DNA of 64,000 nt from Amphibalanus amphitrite (taxonomy: Eukaryota > Arthropoda > Thecostraca > Balanomorpha > Balanidae), in assembly GCF_019059575.1 (NCBI RefSeq), contig NW_024882033.1, positions 62,001 through 126,000 on the forward strand, read 5' to 3'. The notes under the pieces were generated by a model. It was not told where the DNA came from. It saw nothing but the letters and a program-made list of their open reading frames with translations, and ran no database searches. The position numbers and the translations under genes are program-made. Shown here piece after piece: positions 23,289 to 32,732 of this stretch (position 1 is its first letter; every line of letters begins with the position of its first letter).

Positions 23289-23364
23289 GCTGAGAACCTC
23301 TGGCGGGAGAATCTACACCAGACCTGCGATCAAGCTATGCTTCCTAGAAGAGGACTGTCAGTGA

Positions 23365-24030
23365 CCTTGGCGTCGGAATCAAATGACGCCCAGGTCAACT
23401 CGCCAACGAGAGGCCGAACCATCGACCCTTCCGTCTGCTCCCAGTGGCCTCGCCATCGAGGGGCTGGGAGAGACAACACATCGGCATCTCCGCAACCGTG
23501 AGATAAACCAGCGGGAATTACACGATCCTGACACAACGCTTTCAAGCGCTGGAGGACCAAGGGTCCTCTGAGTCTGGAGGCTCTCCAGAGTCTCTCCATC
23601 TCCAGCGCGGGAGGCATTAGCCTCCGCGAGCGCTGCAGCGGCCTCCGCGCAGGCGGCGGTGGCCTCCTCAGCCGACTCAGCACGGGCGGCGGCAACCTCC
23701 TCGGCTACACCAGCTCGGGCGGTAGCTTCCTCGGATGTGGCGGTTTCTGCTTGGGCGGCAGCGATTCGTCTAGCAGCGACGACGTCGTCAGTCGCCTTGG
23801 TAGCGTCGGTGGGGATATACCACTGATCCCCATCATTAATCGTTGCTCAACAAAGTTGAAGTGTTTTTTATTTCTTCTGTTTCATGTTATACTTGCTGGT
23901 GTTTCAAAAAATAGCATCGTATTTGTTGGAATGTGAAATGGTTTATATGTGTCAGCGACGCGATGTGTACGGCAGCACGCCGGTTACCTTTCGTGAGTGT
24001 TGCCCTGCAGTGCAACACGGTGCGGGGGGA
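23365..24030 (+). other. BEL 3' untranslated region with an alanine/glutamate-rich antisense frame
   Basis: No gene on the element's strand. Around 23585-23770 the sequence repeats GCGGC/CCTCCTC blocks that read as an Ala/Glu-rich open stretch on the minus strand. A fifth GCCATCGAG lies at 23452. The polypurine tract closes the region. Confidence 0.6.
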
Positions 24031-24788
24031 TGTTAGCACCGGCGGCTGCAGGCCGGGCCGCCCGGGACCACCGAGCGGGCCATGTGGCGGCCGGCCGACC
24101 ACGTGGCGCTCGGGGCTATGCCGGCACTGAGCTGGCTCATTGTAAGCGGCCCCGTGATTGGCTGTGTGGGCTCCTGCCCTCGGGGCGCCGGCGAGGTGAC
24201 CTCGGGTCGGCGCACGGGGCTCGAGGGGAGTTCGTTCTGGATGCTCGGCGGGGAAGTGCTCGCTGTGTGGGCGGAAGTGGTGCTCTGGCTGTGGTGTGGT
24301 GGTGGTGCACAATACAGCAAGTGAAATATCTTAACTGGTGTGGAGAGGAGCTGGACCAGTGGAAAAGGGACGAGACAGTGAACAGCAGCGAGTCTTCTCA
24401 GCGTGCGAGTAGCCGATCATTTCCTTCCATCCGGGACTCATAACACGGCCTCTTCCAGGGTGTGTGAGGGAGGCAGCCACAGTGTCTCGCCATCGAGTCA
24501 CTGAGCTTAAACTCGTTCCCCGGGTCTTGCCATCGAGGCTCGGGTGCGGGGTCTCCGCTCAGACAGGGGTGCGACCAGTCGGCTCCGGCTAACCTTGCCA
24601 TCGAGGCGCCGGAGTATCGGTTGATCTGTCCGATTACAGTGGTCTCGCCATCGAGAGGCTGGAATCGGGCAGCGGCTGGCGTCTTCCTCACCATCCTGAT
24701 CTACCCATCGCTCTCCTACAGTCCTTGTCTATCATCCGGCTAAGTAAGTGTCGTTGGCGTGTGAAATACCAGAGGACACGTGGCGACA
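24031..24788 (+). repeat. 3' LTR of BEL element
   Basis: 758 bases, near-identical to the 5' LTR, with the same four GCCATCGAG copies. Its last base is immediately followed by DNA that codes for an SLC6 transporter. Confidence 0.95.
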
Positions 24789-24790
24789 CA

Positions 24791-27700
24791 CTCCTTGAGA
24801 CTGTGGTCAGCACCGTGATCGACCTCGCCCCGGACCAGCTCAGGAAACGGCACACGTGAGCAGGGGCTGAAGGAGAGGGCTGGTTGAATATGGGTTAGAT
24901 GTTGGGGACGCATAATCTGAGGTTGCCTTTCTGACATGTATGGGTAAACGGGTGTTTGCTGAAGCATCATGCTGAGAGTTGAAAGTTGTTAAGATGGACT
25001 CTTGTCGCCTCCAAACGTTGAAGGTGCATGTAAAATCGTTGCACCAACGTTTATCTAAGGAATGGCATTGGTGTGGGGCGAATGGCAGCCATGAGCCAAC
25101 GCCAGTTTTTTCTTACTCTAGAATATATTTTTACACGCCAAGATGAAAACCCGGCGGTGGCCTCTAGCCCTCGCACGACCAGGCCATTTCTCATAACACG
25201 AACGACCAGGGGGGGGGGGGTTGTTACGACCCCCCCCTGGCGTTTCGAAACGGAAGGTCGTAGAGCTTAGCGGAAAAAAACAACGGATTGCTCTCAACGA
25301 GATCTCGCGATTGGTGGTATATTTTTTGGTCCTAGGTCAACATTTGACCTACTTTTGACCGGTCAAAGGTCAAATTTTCGGAAAAATAGACTTTTTTCAA
25401 CTTTCGGCGGCGATTGCGGCAAAACGGTGGGAGATATCGACTTGAAACCTTCACTATCGTGTTCCTTGATCAATTCTCTATCGTTTGGTATGTATTTCGT
25501 TTCCCTAGCTCTAAAAATGGCGCGTTGGGAGCGCCGGAAGTCGGCAAGGTCACAGTCGGCGGCAGAAATTCGAAAAATCAAAATTTAAATTTTTGAAATC
25601 TAATTGTATTTTTGGATTTGGGAGGTCCATTTGCTTCCTATAGAAGCTAATATTGCTGCATATTCCCATCGAGGTGACAAGAATTAGCAAAATAGTGGTT
25701 CGGGCGCTTTTCAAAAATAGTACCGGACGCTGTTCCTCTTGTGACGTCATAGCTCCGTGACCTGACCTGACCCGGTCAAATTTCTTATACCATATGATAG
25801 CCAATACTTGCCCCAACATGCATGGGAAGTTTCATCACGATCCATCAACCGATGTCCGTACCACCGGCAGGAAACCTCGGGCGTTGGCACTCAGTTTGTG
25901 AAAATCCGGCCGGAGGCTGTACCTCTTATGACGTCATAACTCCGTGACCTGACATGACCCGATCAATTTTTTTCGGCAAAAGATGCGCAAAGGTTGCCCC
26001 AGAGGGTATTGAAAATTTCAGCCCGCTACGACAAGCCGTTTAGCGTGCACTTCGAAAAAACCTCAGGGGGGGGGGGGTTGATACAACCCCCCCCCCCCTA
26101 GGCGTTCTAGGGCTAGCTGCCCCTTTTACTATATTATTCGTAAAAGGTTCCATACTTCAGCTGTAGTGATACAATGGGTCTTTGTTCTGCAGGTGGGTAC
26201 TGCTCGGATGTTCCGTGTTCATGTTCTGCTGCGGCCTTCCAATGTGCACCAGAGGCGGGCTGTATATTCTTACGGTGAGTTTTGTTCCAGTAGGATGACA
26301 ATATAGGGCTGCTATTTGTGTAGTATTTATGTCTGCGAATATGTCCACGCTTGCAGTAATTTTTCCAATGCAGGGCACGCTATTACTTTGCCATGGATGG
26401 CAGGCAGGTGTGTTGAAGTGCACGGTCTGAATTACATTGGTTGATTTCATGACATATTGTGTAACTAAGAGATGTACAATGTACATGCAATTTTACTTCA
26501 AAATTTCACGCGATAACAATTCGTAATATTGTTTGTAGTCGTTTCTTGTGCAACTGAAGACCTCTCACCGCGTGACTCTCCATGCCTATTTTCCCAGCTG
26601 ATGGACAACTACGCGGGCACGTTTTCTGCTCTGATCGTGGGCATGACGGAGGTGCTGGTGGTGGCGCACATCTACGGCGCCGACCGTCTGCTGGACAACA
26701 TCCGCACCATGATCGGCCACTACCCGTTCCACTACAGCTGGTGGAAGTGGGCCTGGAAGGTCGTCTCGCCCACCATCGTCACAGTAAGCGCTCAGCTGCA
26801 CACGCACAAAGGCAGATGATTATTTCAGTTGCGTAGCTTCTTGACGGTTCGCGACTTCCAGAATAATTATTTCAACTTTATTCATTCAACTACTCAAGCG
26901 CTGATATCAATAGTTATCAATAACAATAGTATCTGTCCCGTTTACAGCATCAAGAGCTCGTCTCGCCGAATACCTATCCCGCGAACATTACCTATCACTC
27001 GGTAAGCGCCTTGATTGGTAGGCAACCCGCAATGCCCGTTTGTCGTGCGTTGGCTAGGTACTGCAGCGGAGGTGGGAGCGGCGCAAAACGGTTTACCGTA
27101 GGATGCGCTGACAAGTGACATCAGTCAAGGATCGTGTCGATTAACTTATTCGTATGTGCCTCTTCTCTTGTTACAGGCGCTGTTATTATTTTCGTGGATA
27201 GACCACAAGCCGATCCAGTACGGCGACTATGAGTTCCCGCTATGGGCCACCGGCGTGGGCTGGCTCATCTCACTGACGTCAGTCGCCATGATACCCCTGG
27301 TGGCCGTCATCAAACTGGCCAGGATGGACGCTCGACTCACCCTAAAACAGGTTCGGCTGCTCTATATTTCAAAAGCGTGACGCTTTTATATTGCTTAGAT
27401 TATCAAAACACTGAGCGGGTGTCGTAACTCGTAGCAATCAAAATAGCCAATGGGAATAATCTAATCTGCCAAAAATCTGTCAAATTTGCATAGCGGTAAA
27501 AGCCTGCCTAAGAGAGTCATGTATTGCCGTGTGTGCGTCAGTGCTTCCAGCCGTGTACGGTGTAGGTTTCAAGTGACAACGCTTCTATCATATACTCAGA
27601 TAAAAAAGTCGACTAGCGTTTCGAGGACAACTCGTACATACTTCATTTTTAAAACACCCAAGTTTTTATTGGCGTGTCCAATAAACATAATGAGCAACTG

Positions 27701-28178
27701 ACCGGCCTGTACGTTTTTATCATCGCTGAAAATCATCGGTACAGTGATTACCTATAGGTAATCAAAAGGTATTTTGTCAAAGTTAGAGGTATAGTCAAAA
27801 GGTATTTTGATATGCAATTAAACTCTTCCGCAGAGACTGCAGCGCCTGACACGACCTGACGAGACGTGGGGACCTGCGCTGGACAAGCACCGCATAGAGG
27901 CCAAAATGTCCGTCAGACGGGCCTCAGAAATAGCTGGAGGCCGGTCAGAGGGTAAGTGTTGCTGGCATCTCCGCCAATGGGACTTGAATTGTTTCGACGA
28001 TTTATTTATACGAAATGGCTTCCTTTGTTATGACTGTGTCCGTCACAATTGTTATGTTAGCATAACCGCCAAAACCTATACCTACTCGTATGCTGATAAT
28101 GATAATTATTAATTATTTTGAGGAACCATGTATTTGTTGAAGCTGATTGGTACATTTCAGATGTGGAGCTGAACTAGT
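24791..28178 (+). CDS. SLC6 sodium-dependent transporter, C-terminal exons (5' part missing)
   Basis: Six exons join in frame: 24791-24855, 26193-26274, 26598-26783, 27177-27350, 27834-27951 and 28162-28178 (stop TAG). The translation covers the end of TM8 and following loop (LLETVVSTVID, LRKRHT), TM9 with CCGLPMCTRGGLYIL, TM10 (LMDNYAGTFSALIVG, YGADRLLDNIRTMIG), TM11 (WWKWAWKVVSP), TM12 and a short cytoplasmic tail ending DVELN. SLC6 proteins are plasma-membrane carriers that use the sodium gradient to import amines or amino acids. The substrate cannot be told from this part. All internal junctions have GT-AG sites and consistent phase. The first exon has no splice acceptor: the BEL 3' LTR ends two bases before it, and the TM1-TM8 exons are not found to the left of BEL. 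Confidence 0.92.
25164..26116. mobile_element. GGTCA-rich inverted-repeat element with CTAG ends
   Basis: The ends are imperfect inverted repeats: CTAGCCCTCGCACGACCAGG from 25164 against the complement of 26097-26116, with four mismatches. Inside each end is a G-run/C-run hairpin (about 25205-25245 and 26066-26100). The core is rich in TGACCT/GGTCA motifs and contains a TGACGTCA. These traits match the TTAA-flanked elements at 42623, 43556, 44782 and 53390, but here the flanking tetramer is CTAG. It lies in an SLC6 intron and has no coding capacity. Confidence 0.65.
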
Positions 28179-28950
28179 CGCCCTGAAGCGCCGATCGAAA
28201 CCGTCAGACGCCGGTGCATCGCCGGGAGAGCACGAAGCACAGCCCTGATGCGCTGCCACCTGCCATTACTGTCTGCTGAAGTCTGGCTGTGCTCCGTAAT
28301 TGTTTGTTTTGTTGGGTTAGGCCCTTTCGGTCGACAAGACCATTGCAGAGCCGGAAGGATGATAGGAATTAGGGGGAGACATTGGTCTGGGCAGGCACCC
28401 TAGTGAGTCGCCGGGGCTGAGCCCGTCCAGAGGACAGGCCACCCAGCCCCAAGGCACTCACTGCACCCGGCTACGGGGTGCGCTCCCTCGGGAGCAGCGG
28501 TGCCGCTCCAAGGGAGCAGCCCGCATGAGATAAAGTTGCCTGTCCAGCCCGGAAGGGGGTGGCGGTGTGGAGGAGAAGGATTTCAGTATCCTGAGGATAG
28601 AAGCATGGAACGGTGCTCCGTAATGTTTTCCGAATTCATTTAGACGAAACTCGAGTGAAGTACCTAGGTCGTAGGACTTTGCATAGTTGTCTCGTTTTAC
28701 AGACAAATGCCGGACGTAGCTTGTGAGAAGTGCTATTATGCGTAGTCATTTGATGTTTGTTATGGCTGAGTCTGTGACTGTGCGCGACTAATGTGAGCGT
28801 ATGTTTACTTACAAGTGTAATATAAGCAACATGTAAAAACAAGACAACATATAAAAACCCGGCCCGATATCTGATTGTTTTATTTTGCATTGTTTTTCAA
28901 ATGAAGTTAGACATCGATACGGCCCGCACGGAGGAACTCTTCTTGTCAGT
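28179..28950. other. SLC6 3' region, no further gene seen
   Basis: It follows the SLC6 stop and presumably holds the 3' UTR. No AATAAA was noticed before about 29040, which lies inside a small repeat. The GC-rich part near 28380-28560 resembles no family I know. Confidence 0.4.
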
Positions 28951-29090
28951 GGCGGCGGAACACCTTCAATTAAGGGGGCCACCCGACTTTTGGTCCCATT
29001 CTTTCGACGGCCGCCCGTAGGGCTAATGTTAAAATGCAAAAATAAAAGGGTGCACGGTGCCCCGGTGCCCCCAACCCCCGTTCCGCCGCC
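28951..29090. mobile_element. small MITE-like element
   Basis: GGCGGCGGAAC at 28951-28961 is exactly mirrored at 29080-29090, giving an 11-bp inverted terminal repeat around a 140-bp unit. No target duplication was established. Confidence 0.45.
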
Positions 29091-29216
29091 TATGCTTCTA
29101 GTTCTACTCAGCTCCGTAAGGGCTTGCAGACATGAAACATTGCATAGATGAATAGGTAAAACCCATTATAGAGTTCAGTGGGTAAACCTTACCTTACCTA
29201 ACCAGTAAAGTAACCA

Positions 29217-29773
29217 TTAAAGGAAATAGTTCACTTTTTAACATGGGTTTTGAACTGGAATAGCAGTTCCGTAGCTTGGGCTGAGACGAGCATAAATCAG
29301 GAGCTTTTACAGCCCAACGATCACCCTAGGCAAAGATATTCTATTTCTCGTCCCGAAAAAGGTGTCTTGCGTTGAGGATGTGTGCCTTGCATATATTTCC
29401 ATCCAGTATGAAAAGAGCATGGGTCCCGAAAATTCTTCAGAGAACTTCAAATTATCTACGAGAACTCTAGAGAAATTCTCGTACTGATCAATTAGGACAT
29501 TCAGGGGAACATTATCAGATCGAGCAGATCGCCCAAATGCCGGTGGCTGCGATAATTTCTCTGTTTCTGGAGAATTTTCGGGACCCATGCTCTTTTCATA
29601 CTGGATCGCGTGTGCCTTACAGAAACTGAAAAGTTCTTCCTATATCAAAATATAGAAAAAAAAATATTTTGTTATAAAAAGGTTTTATGTTCTTTGCTGA
29701 TTATTTTGAACATAAAAAATAATAAATCGTTGCAAAGAAAAATAATTTTGTGAAAGTGAACTATTTCCTTTAA
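29217..29773. mobile_element. TTAA-ended MITE carrying a nested hairpin element
   Basis: TTAAAGGAAATAGTTCACTT at 29217 is mirrored at 29754-29773, so the element starts and ends with TTAA, the target of piggyBac-type transposases. No coding capacity. A second inverted-repeat unit lies inside it (29401-29606). Confidence 0.75.
29401..29606. repeat. 36-bp perfect inverted repeat, nested
   Basis: 29401-29436 (starting ATCCAGTATGAAAAGAGCAT) is the exact reverse complement of 29571-29606. The 134-base spacer is A/T-rich and non-coding. GTGTGCCTT occurs just outside both arms (near 29380 and 29610). Confidence 0.85.
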
Positions 29774-29814
29774 CCAATATAAAATTTTGAAGCCTGTAAG
29801 GCCTTGGGGGATCT

Positions 29815-30036
29815 GAGGCCTCTTGCACCAAACTACCTAGCTAGGTAAAATCGAAAAACCGGTTTCAGAATAAGCTAATCTAACGGTGGTAAATTTGTTT
29901 GCAATAGCCCAATACATAATCCTACATGTGCTTGCTAAATTTTGCACGCGAATTGTTACATTTGAGACTTAGACTGGGTATACGATGCAAAATAACCCAA
30001 GCATTGAAGCAAGAGGATTTTGGTGCAAGAGGCCTC
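29815..30036. repeat. 18-bp inverted repeat, MITE-like
   Basis: GAGGCCTCTTGCACCAAA at 29815-29832 is exactly mirrored at 30019-30036. The 222-base unit has no coding capacity and lies beside the retrotransposon insertion site. Confidence 0.7.
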
Positions 30037-30103
30037 TGATATGATTGAGCTCCTAAACATGAAAATAAATAGAGAAGGTGTTATCTTATCCATTGCACAT
30101 GCT

Positions 30104-32230
30104 TCTTCTTTTCTTCTTTGCCGCACGTCACGTGGACGCGCCCGCAGGCGCGTCGGACGGGGGCTGATCGAGCGGCGGCTCGGACCGCCCCACCCGCCGA
30201 ATGTAGTCGACTATCTTGCCGGCCGGCCCGGAGAGGACCTCGTCAAGGGATGGCAGGGGTCCCCCCCAGAGCCGGCGTCTCGTGGTGGCGAATGCTGGGC
30301 ACTCGGTGAGAAGGTGGCGAACGGTGTCCTCGGCACCGCACTCCCGGCAGAGAGGGTCCGGGGTGAGCTCCAGGCGGTGGAGCGTCGCTCGTGCCAGGGG
30401 GCAGTAGCCGGTCCGCAACTGCGACACGGTCACTTGCCCCCAGCGCGGGAGGTCTTGGAGTCCAGGCGTGGGCTGGGGGTGCGGGTGCCGGTGTGCACGC
30501 GTGGCCTGCATTTCCCTGGCGCGCTGCCGTATGGCGGTTCGGGCGCTGGCCAGATCGATGGGCGTCTCCGATTGGGCACACTCGGCCGCCGCACGGTTAG
30601 CCAGCCTGTCTGCCGCCTCGTTGCCGGCGATGTCGGCATGGCCTGGGACCCACTGGAGGATGATGGCCGTGTTCTGTTCCCCCAGTGAGTCCATCGCGGC
30701 CCAGACGCGCTCGGCGAGGACCAGCTGCTGGGCCTCCGGTCCGCGTTGGAGTAGCTGAAGGCCGGAGAGGGAGTCGGTGCACAGCAGACATGTCTTGATG
30801 CGGCTCCTGGTCTCCCCCGGTTGTGCCAGCAGACAGGTGAACGCCGCCAACATCGCTGCGAGTTCGGCCCGCATACTGCTGCAGACCGAGCCCGCCGGCA
30901 CCAATGTCTCCACTTCGCGGTTCTCCCGGTGCAGCTGGATCAGCGCACCGCCGCCTCCGTCCCTGGTGCCGGACTTGGCGGAGCCGTCGGACCAGATGGT
31001 GCAGTCCGGGTTGACCATGGCTATGGCCTCGAGAGCGGCAGCTTTCCTCACGGCGGGTGGGTCGTCTCTTCTGGTGGCGCGCGGGAGGGAGAGGCGGAAG
31101 GTGACTGCGTCTGCTGGGTTGGTCCACGGCGGCTGTTCCGGGACCAGGGCCAGCGGTTCCCGTGGGAGGTCCGCGGCGCCTCCTTGGCCATCCACTGACT
31201 GACCCGCCGGAAGCACGGTTTGAAGGGCAGCGCCGTGTCCTCGCTCGGGGGGTCCGGCGGCGGTTCGCCGCGCCTTCTGGCCTCAGTGCGCGCTCGCTGC
31301 CAGGCCTCATGAGCCCTGTGCTTGAGGCGTGGGCGGACGTGTCGCTCGGTGAGGGCTCTGGCGGGGTCTCCTGGCGGCAGTCTGGCGAGTCGCTCCTGCT
31401 CCATTGCTGCTATTTCCCTGCCTCTCACTGCGAGTGGTGGCAGGCCGGCCTCGGTGATGAGGGTCTCCGAGTTTGTGAGGCGGATGCAGCCAGTAATCAC
31501 TCTGGCGCACTTGTGCTGCTCTGCCTCGAGCCGGGCCCGCACGAAGGGTGCAGCGTGAGTGGAGTAGAGGGCAGCTCCGTAGTCGGCCACGCTGCGGATG
31601 TACGCGATGTAGGCCGCACGCAGCGTGGCTTGGTCACTGCCGTATGACCTGCCCGCCAGAGCTGTCAGACAGCATCGGCGCTGTGCCATCCTCTTCTTCA
31701 CTTCCTCGATGTGGTTGGTGAAAGTGAGCTGGCTGTCCAGGGTCAGCCCCAGGAAGGTCGGGTTCTTCTCGTGCGCGAGCTGGTCGCCTTTGAAGGTCAG
31801 TGTCGGGACGACCTTTCCGTTGACCTCCTTGGCGTGTAGCGAGAAGGTGGTGAAGACGCACTTGCTTGGGCTGGCCTCGACCTTCCACTTGTCCAGCCAG
31901 CGGGCGACTTGGTCCAGATCCGGTTGCAGCTGGTCGGCGCACGCCTGCAGCGAACGTCCAGTAGCCAGGAGGGCGGTATCGTCCACGTAGAGAGAGCGGG
32001 TGGTGTTGGTGTTGATGTCTTCATCGAGGTCATTGCAATAGATCAGCCACAGTAGCGGCGCCGTCACGCTGCCCTGCGGGAGGCCCTCTTGGAAGACGCG
32101 CTGTGATGAGCGGGCGTTTCCCCACCTGACACGAGCACGCCTATCCGTGAGCAGGGCCTTCACCCACCGCGTGGCGCAGCCAGGGATGCCCATCTTCTCC
32201 ATCTTGTGGAACAGGCCGTCCCGCCATACA
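30104..32230 (-). mobile_element. 5'-truncated non-LTR retrotransposon with RT and RNase H
   Basis: The insertion is bounded by a 13-base direct repeat, CATTGCACATGCT (30091-30103 and 32231-32243), a classic target-primed duplication. The minus strand encodes RT from VWRDGLF onward, with GLPQGSVTAPLLW and the YVDD catalytic site. It then encodes an RNase H with SDGSAKSG, MRAELAAM, CTDSLSGLQ and WVPGHADIAGNEAADRLA, and a C-terminal Cys/His cluster (CRECG, HLLTECPAF). The first ~15 codons of the open frame that begins at 32274 belong to the flanking target DNA. A frame change at about 31190-31200 separates RT (frame ending 31048) from RNase H (frame ending 30128). The tail on the element strand is an AAGAAG-type sequence at 30104-30120. 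RNase H presence suggests an I- or Jockey-related clade. Confidence 0.9.
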
Positions 32231-32243
32231 CATTGCACATGCT

Positions 32244-32724
32244 CCACTTTGGAGTTCAAAATAACAAATTGCACACACTCCCATATTTTGTCCCACTATA
32301 GCATTCGGTGGTTTTTATTTTAGTGGTGGTTTTCATATTTCATGACGATCGTTACGGCGCAGGCTTGACATATCACTAGTGTTCTTTTGCACATCATCAG
32401 CTTTTAATATCACTTTTGAGTAATTAATCTTTGACTAAAATTGAGTGAAGAAGCAAAAATTATGAAAAATTTGGAAGGGAATTGGATGATAAATACTTAT
32501 TAACACTTATTTTTCCTTTAATGAGGGGTAGAAATCAAATTTATCCGAGATACTGCTGAGATAGCATACGTACCCTGGTAAAATGAACACAAACATATTG
32601 CAACATCCGAGGCACTGTTTGTGCCTGCAAGCACAAGCAGGCCCATGTCGTCCCCTATCTCTCTGCGTGTCCACTAACACGAATGACGTCACGCATGTGG
32701 GCGGAGCTATGGGCGGAGCCTAAC
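32244..32724. other. non-coding flank
   Basis: A/T-rich DNA between two mobile elements. No gene or strong repeat was recognised. Confidence 0.5.
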
Positions 32725-32732
32725 GCACGCGG

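Larger units (their letters stand above)
16694..24788 (+). mobile_element. BEL/Pao LTR retrotransposon, nearly complete
   Basis: Two direct long terminal repeats (16694-17446 and 24031-24788), both starting TGTTAGC and ending GGCGACA, flank one long gag-pol frame. A primer-binding-site candidate starts with TGG at 17451, and a purine tract (GCGGGGGGA) precedes the 3' LTR at 24021-24030. The order gag, zinc knuckles, protease, RT, RNase H, integrase and a DUF5641-like C-terminus is that of the BEL/Pao group. No envelope-like gene is seen. The LTRs differ mainly by a short block near 16920/24260, so insertion is fairly recent. The expected 4-5 base target duplication is absent (GCCAC left, CACTC right; only CAC shared). 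Confidence 0.95.

Noticed and set aside
30020-30688. 222-codon plus-strand frame
   Set aside because: It is antisense to the RNase H region of the retrotransposon, whose catalytic motifs are on the minus strand.
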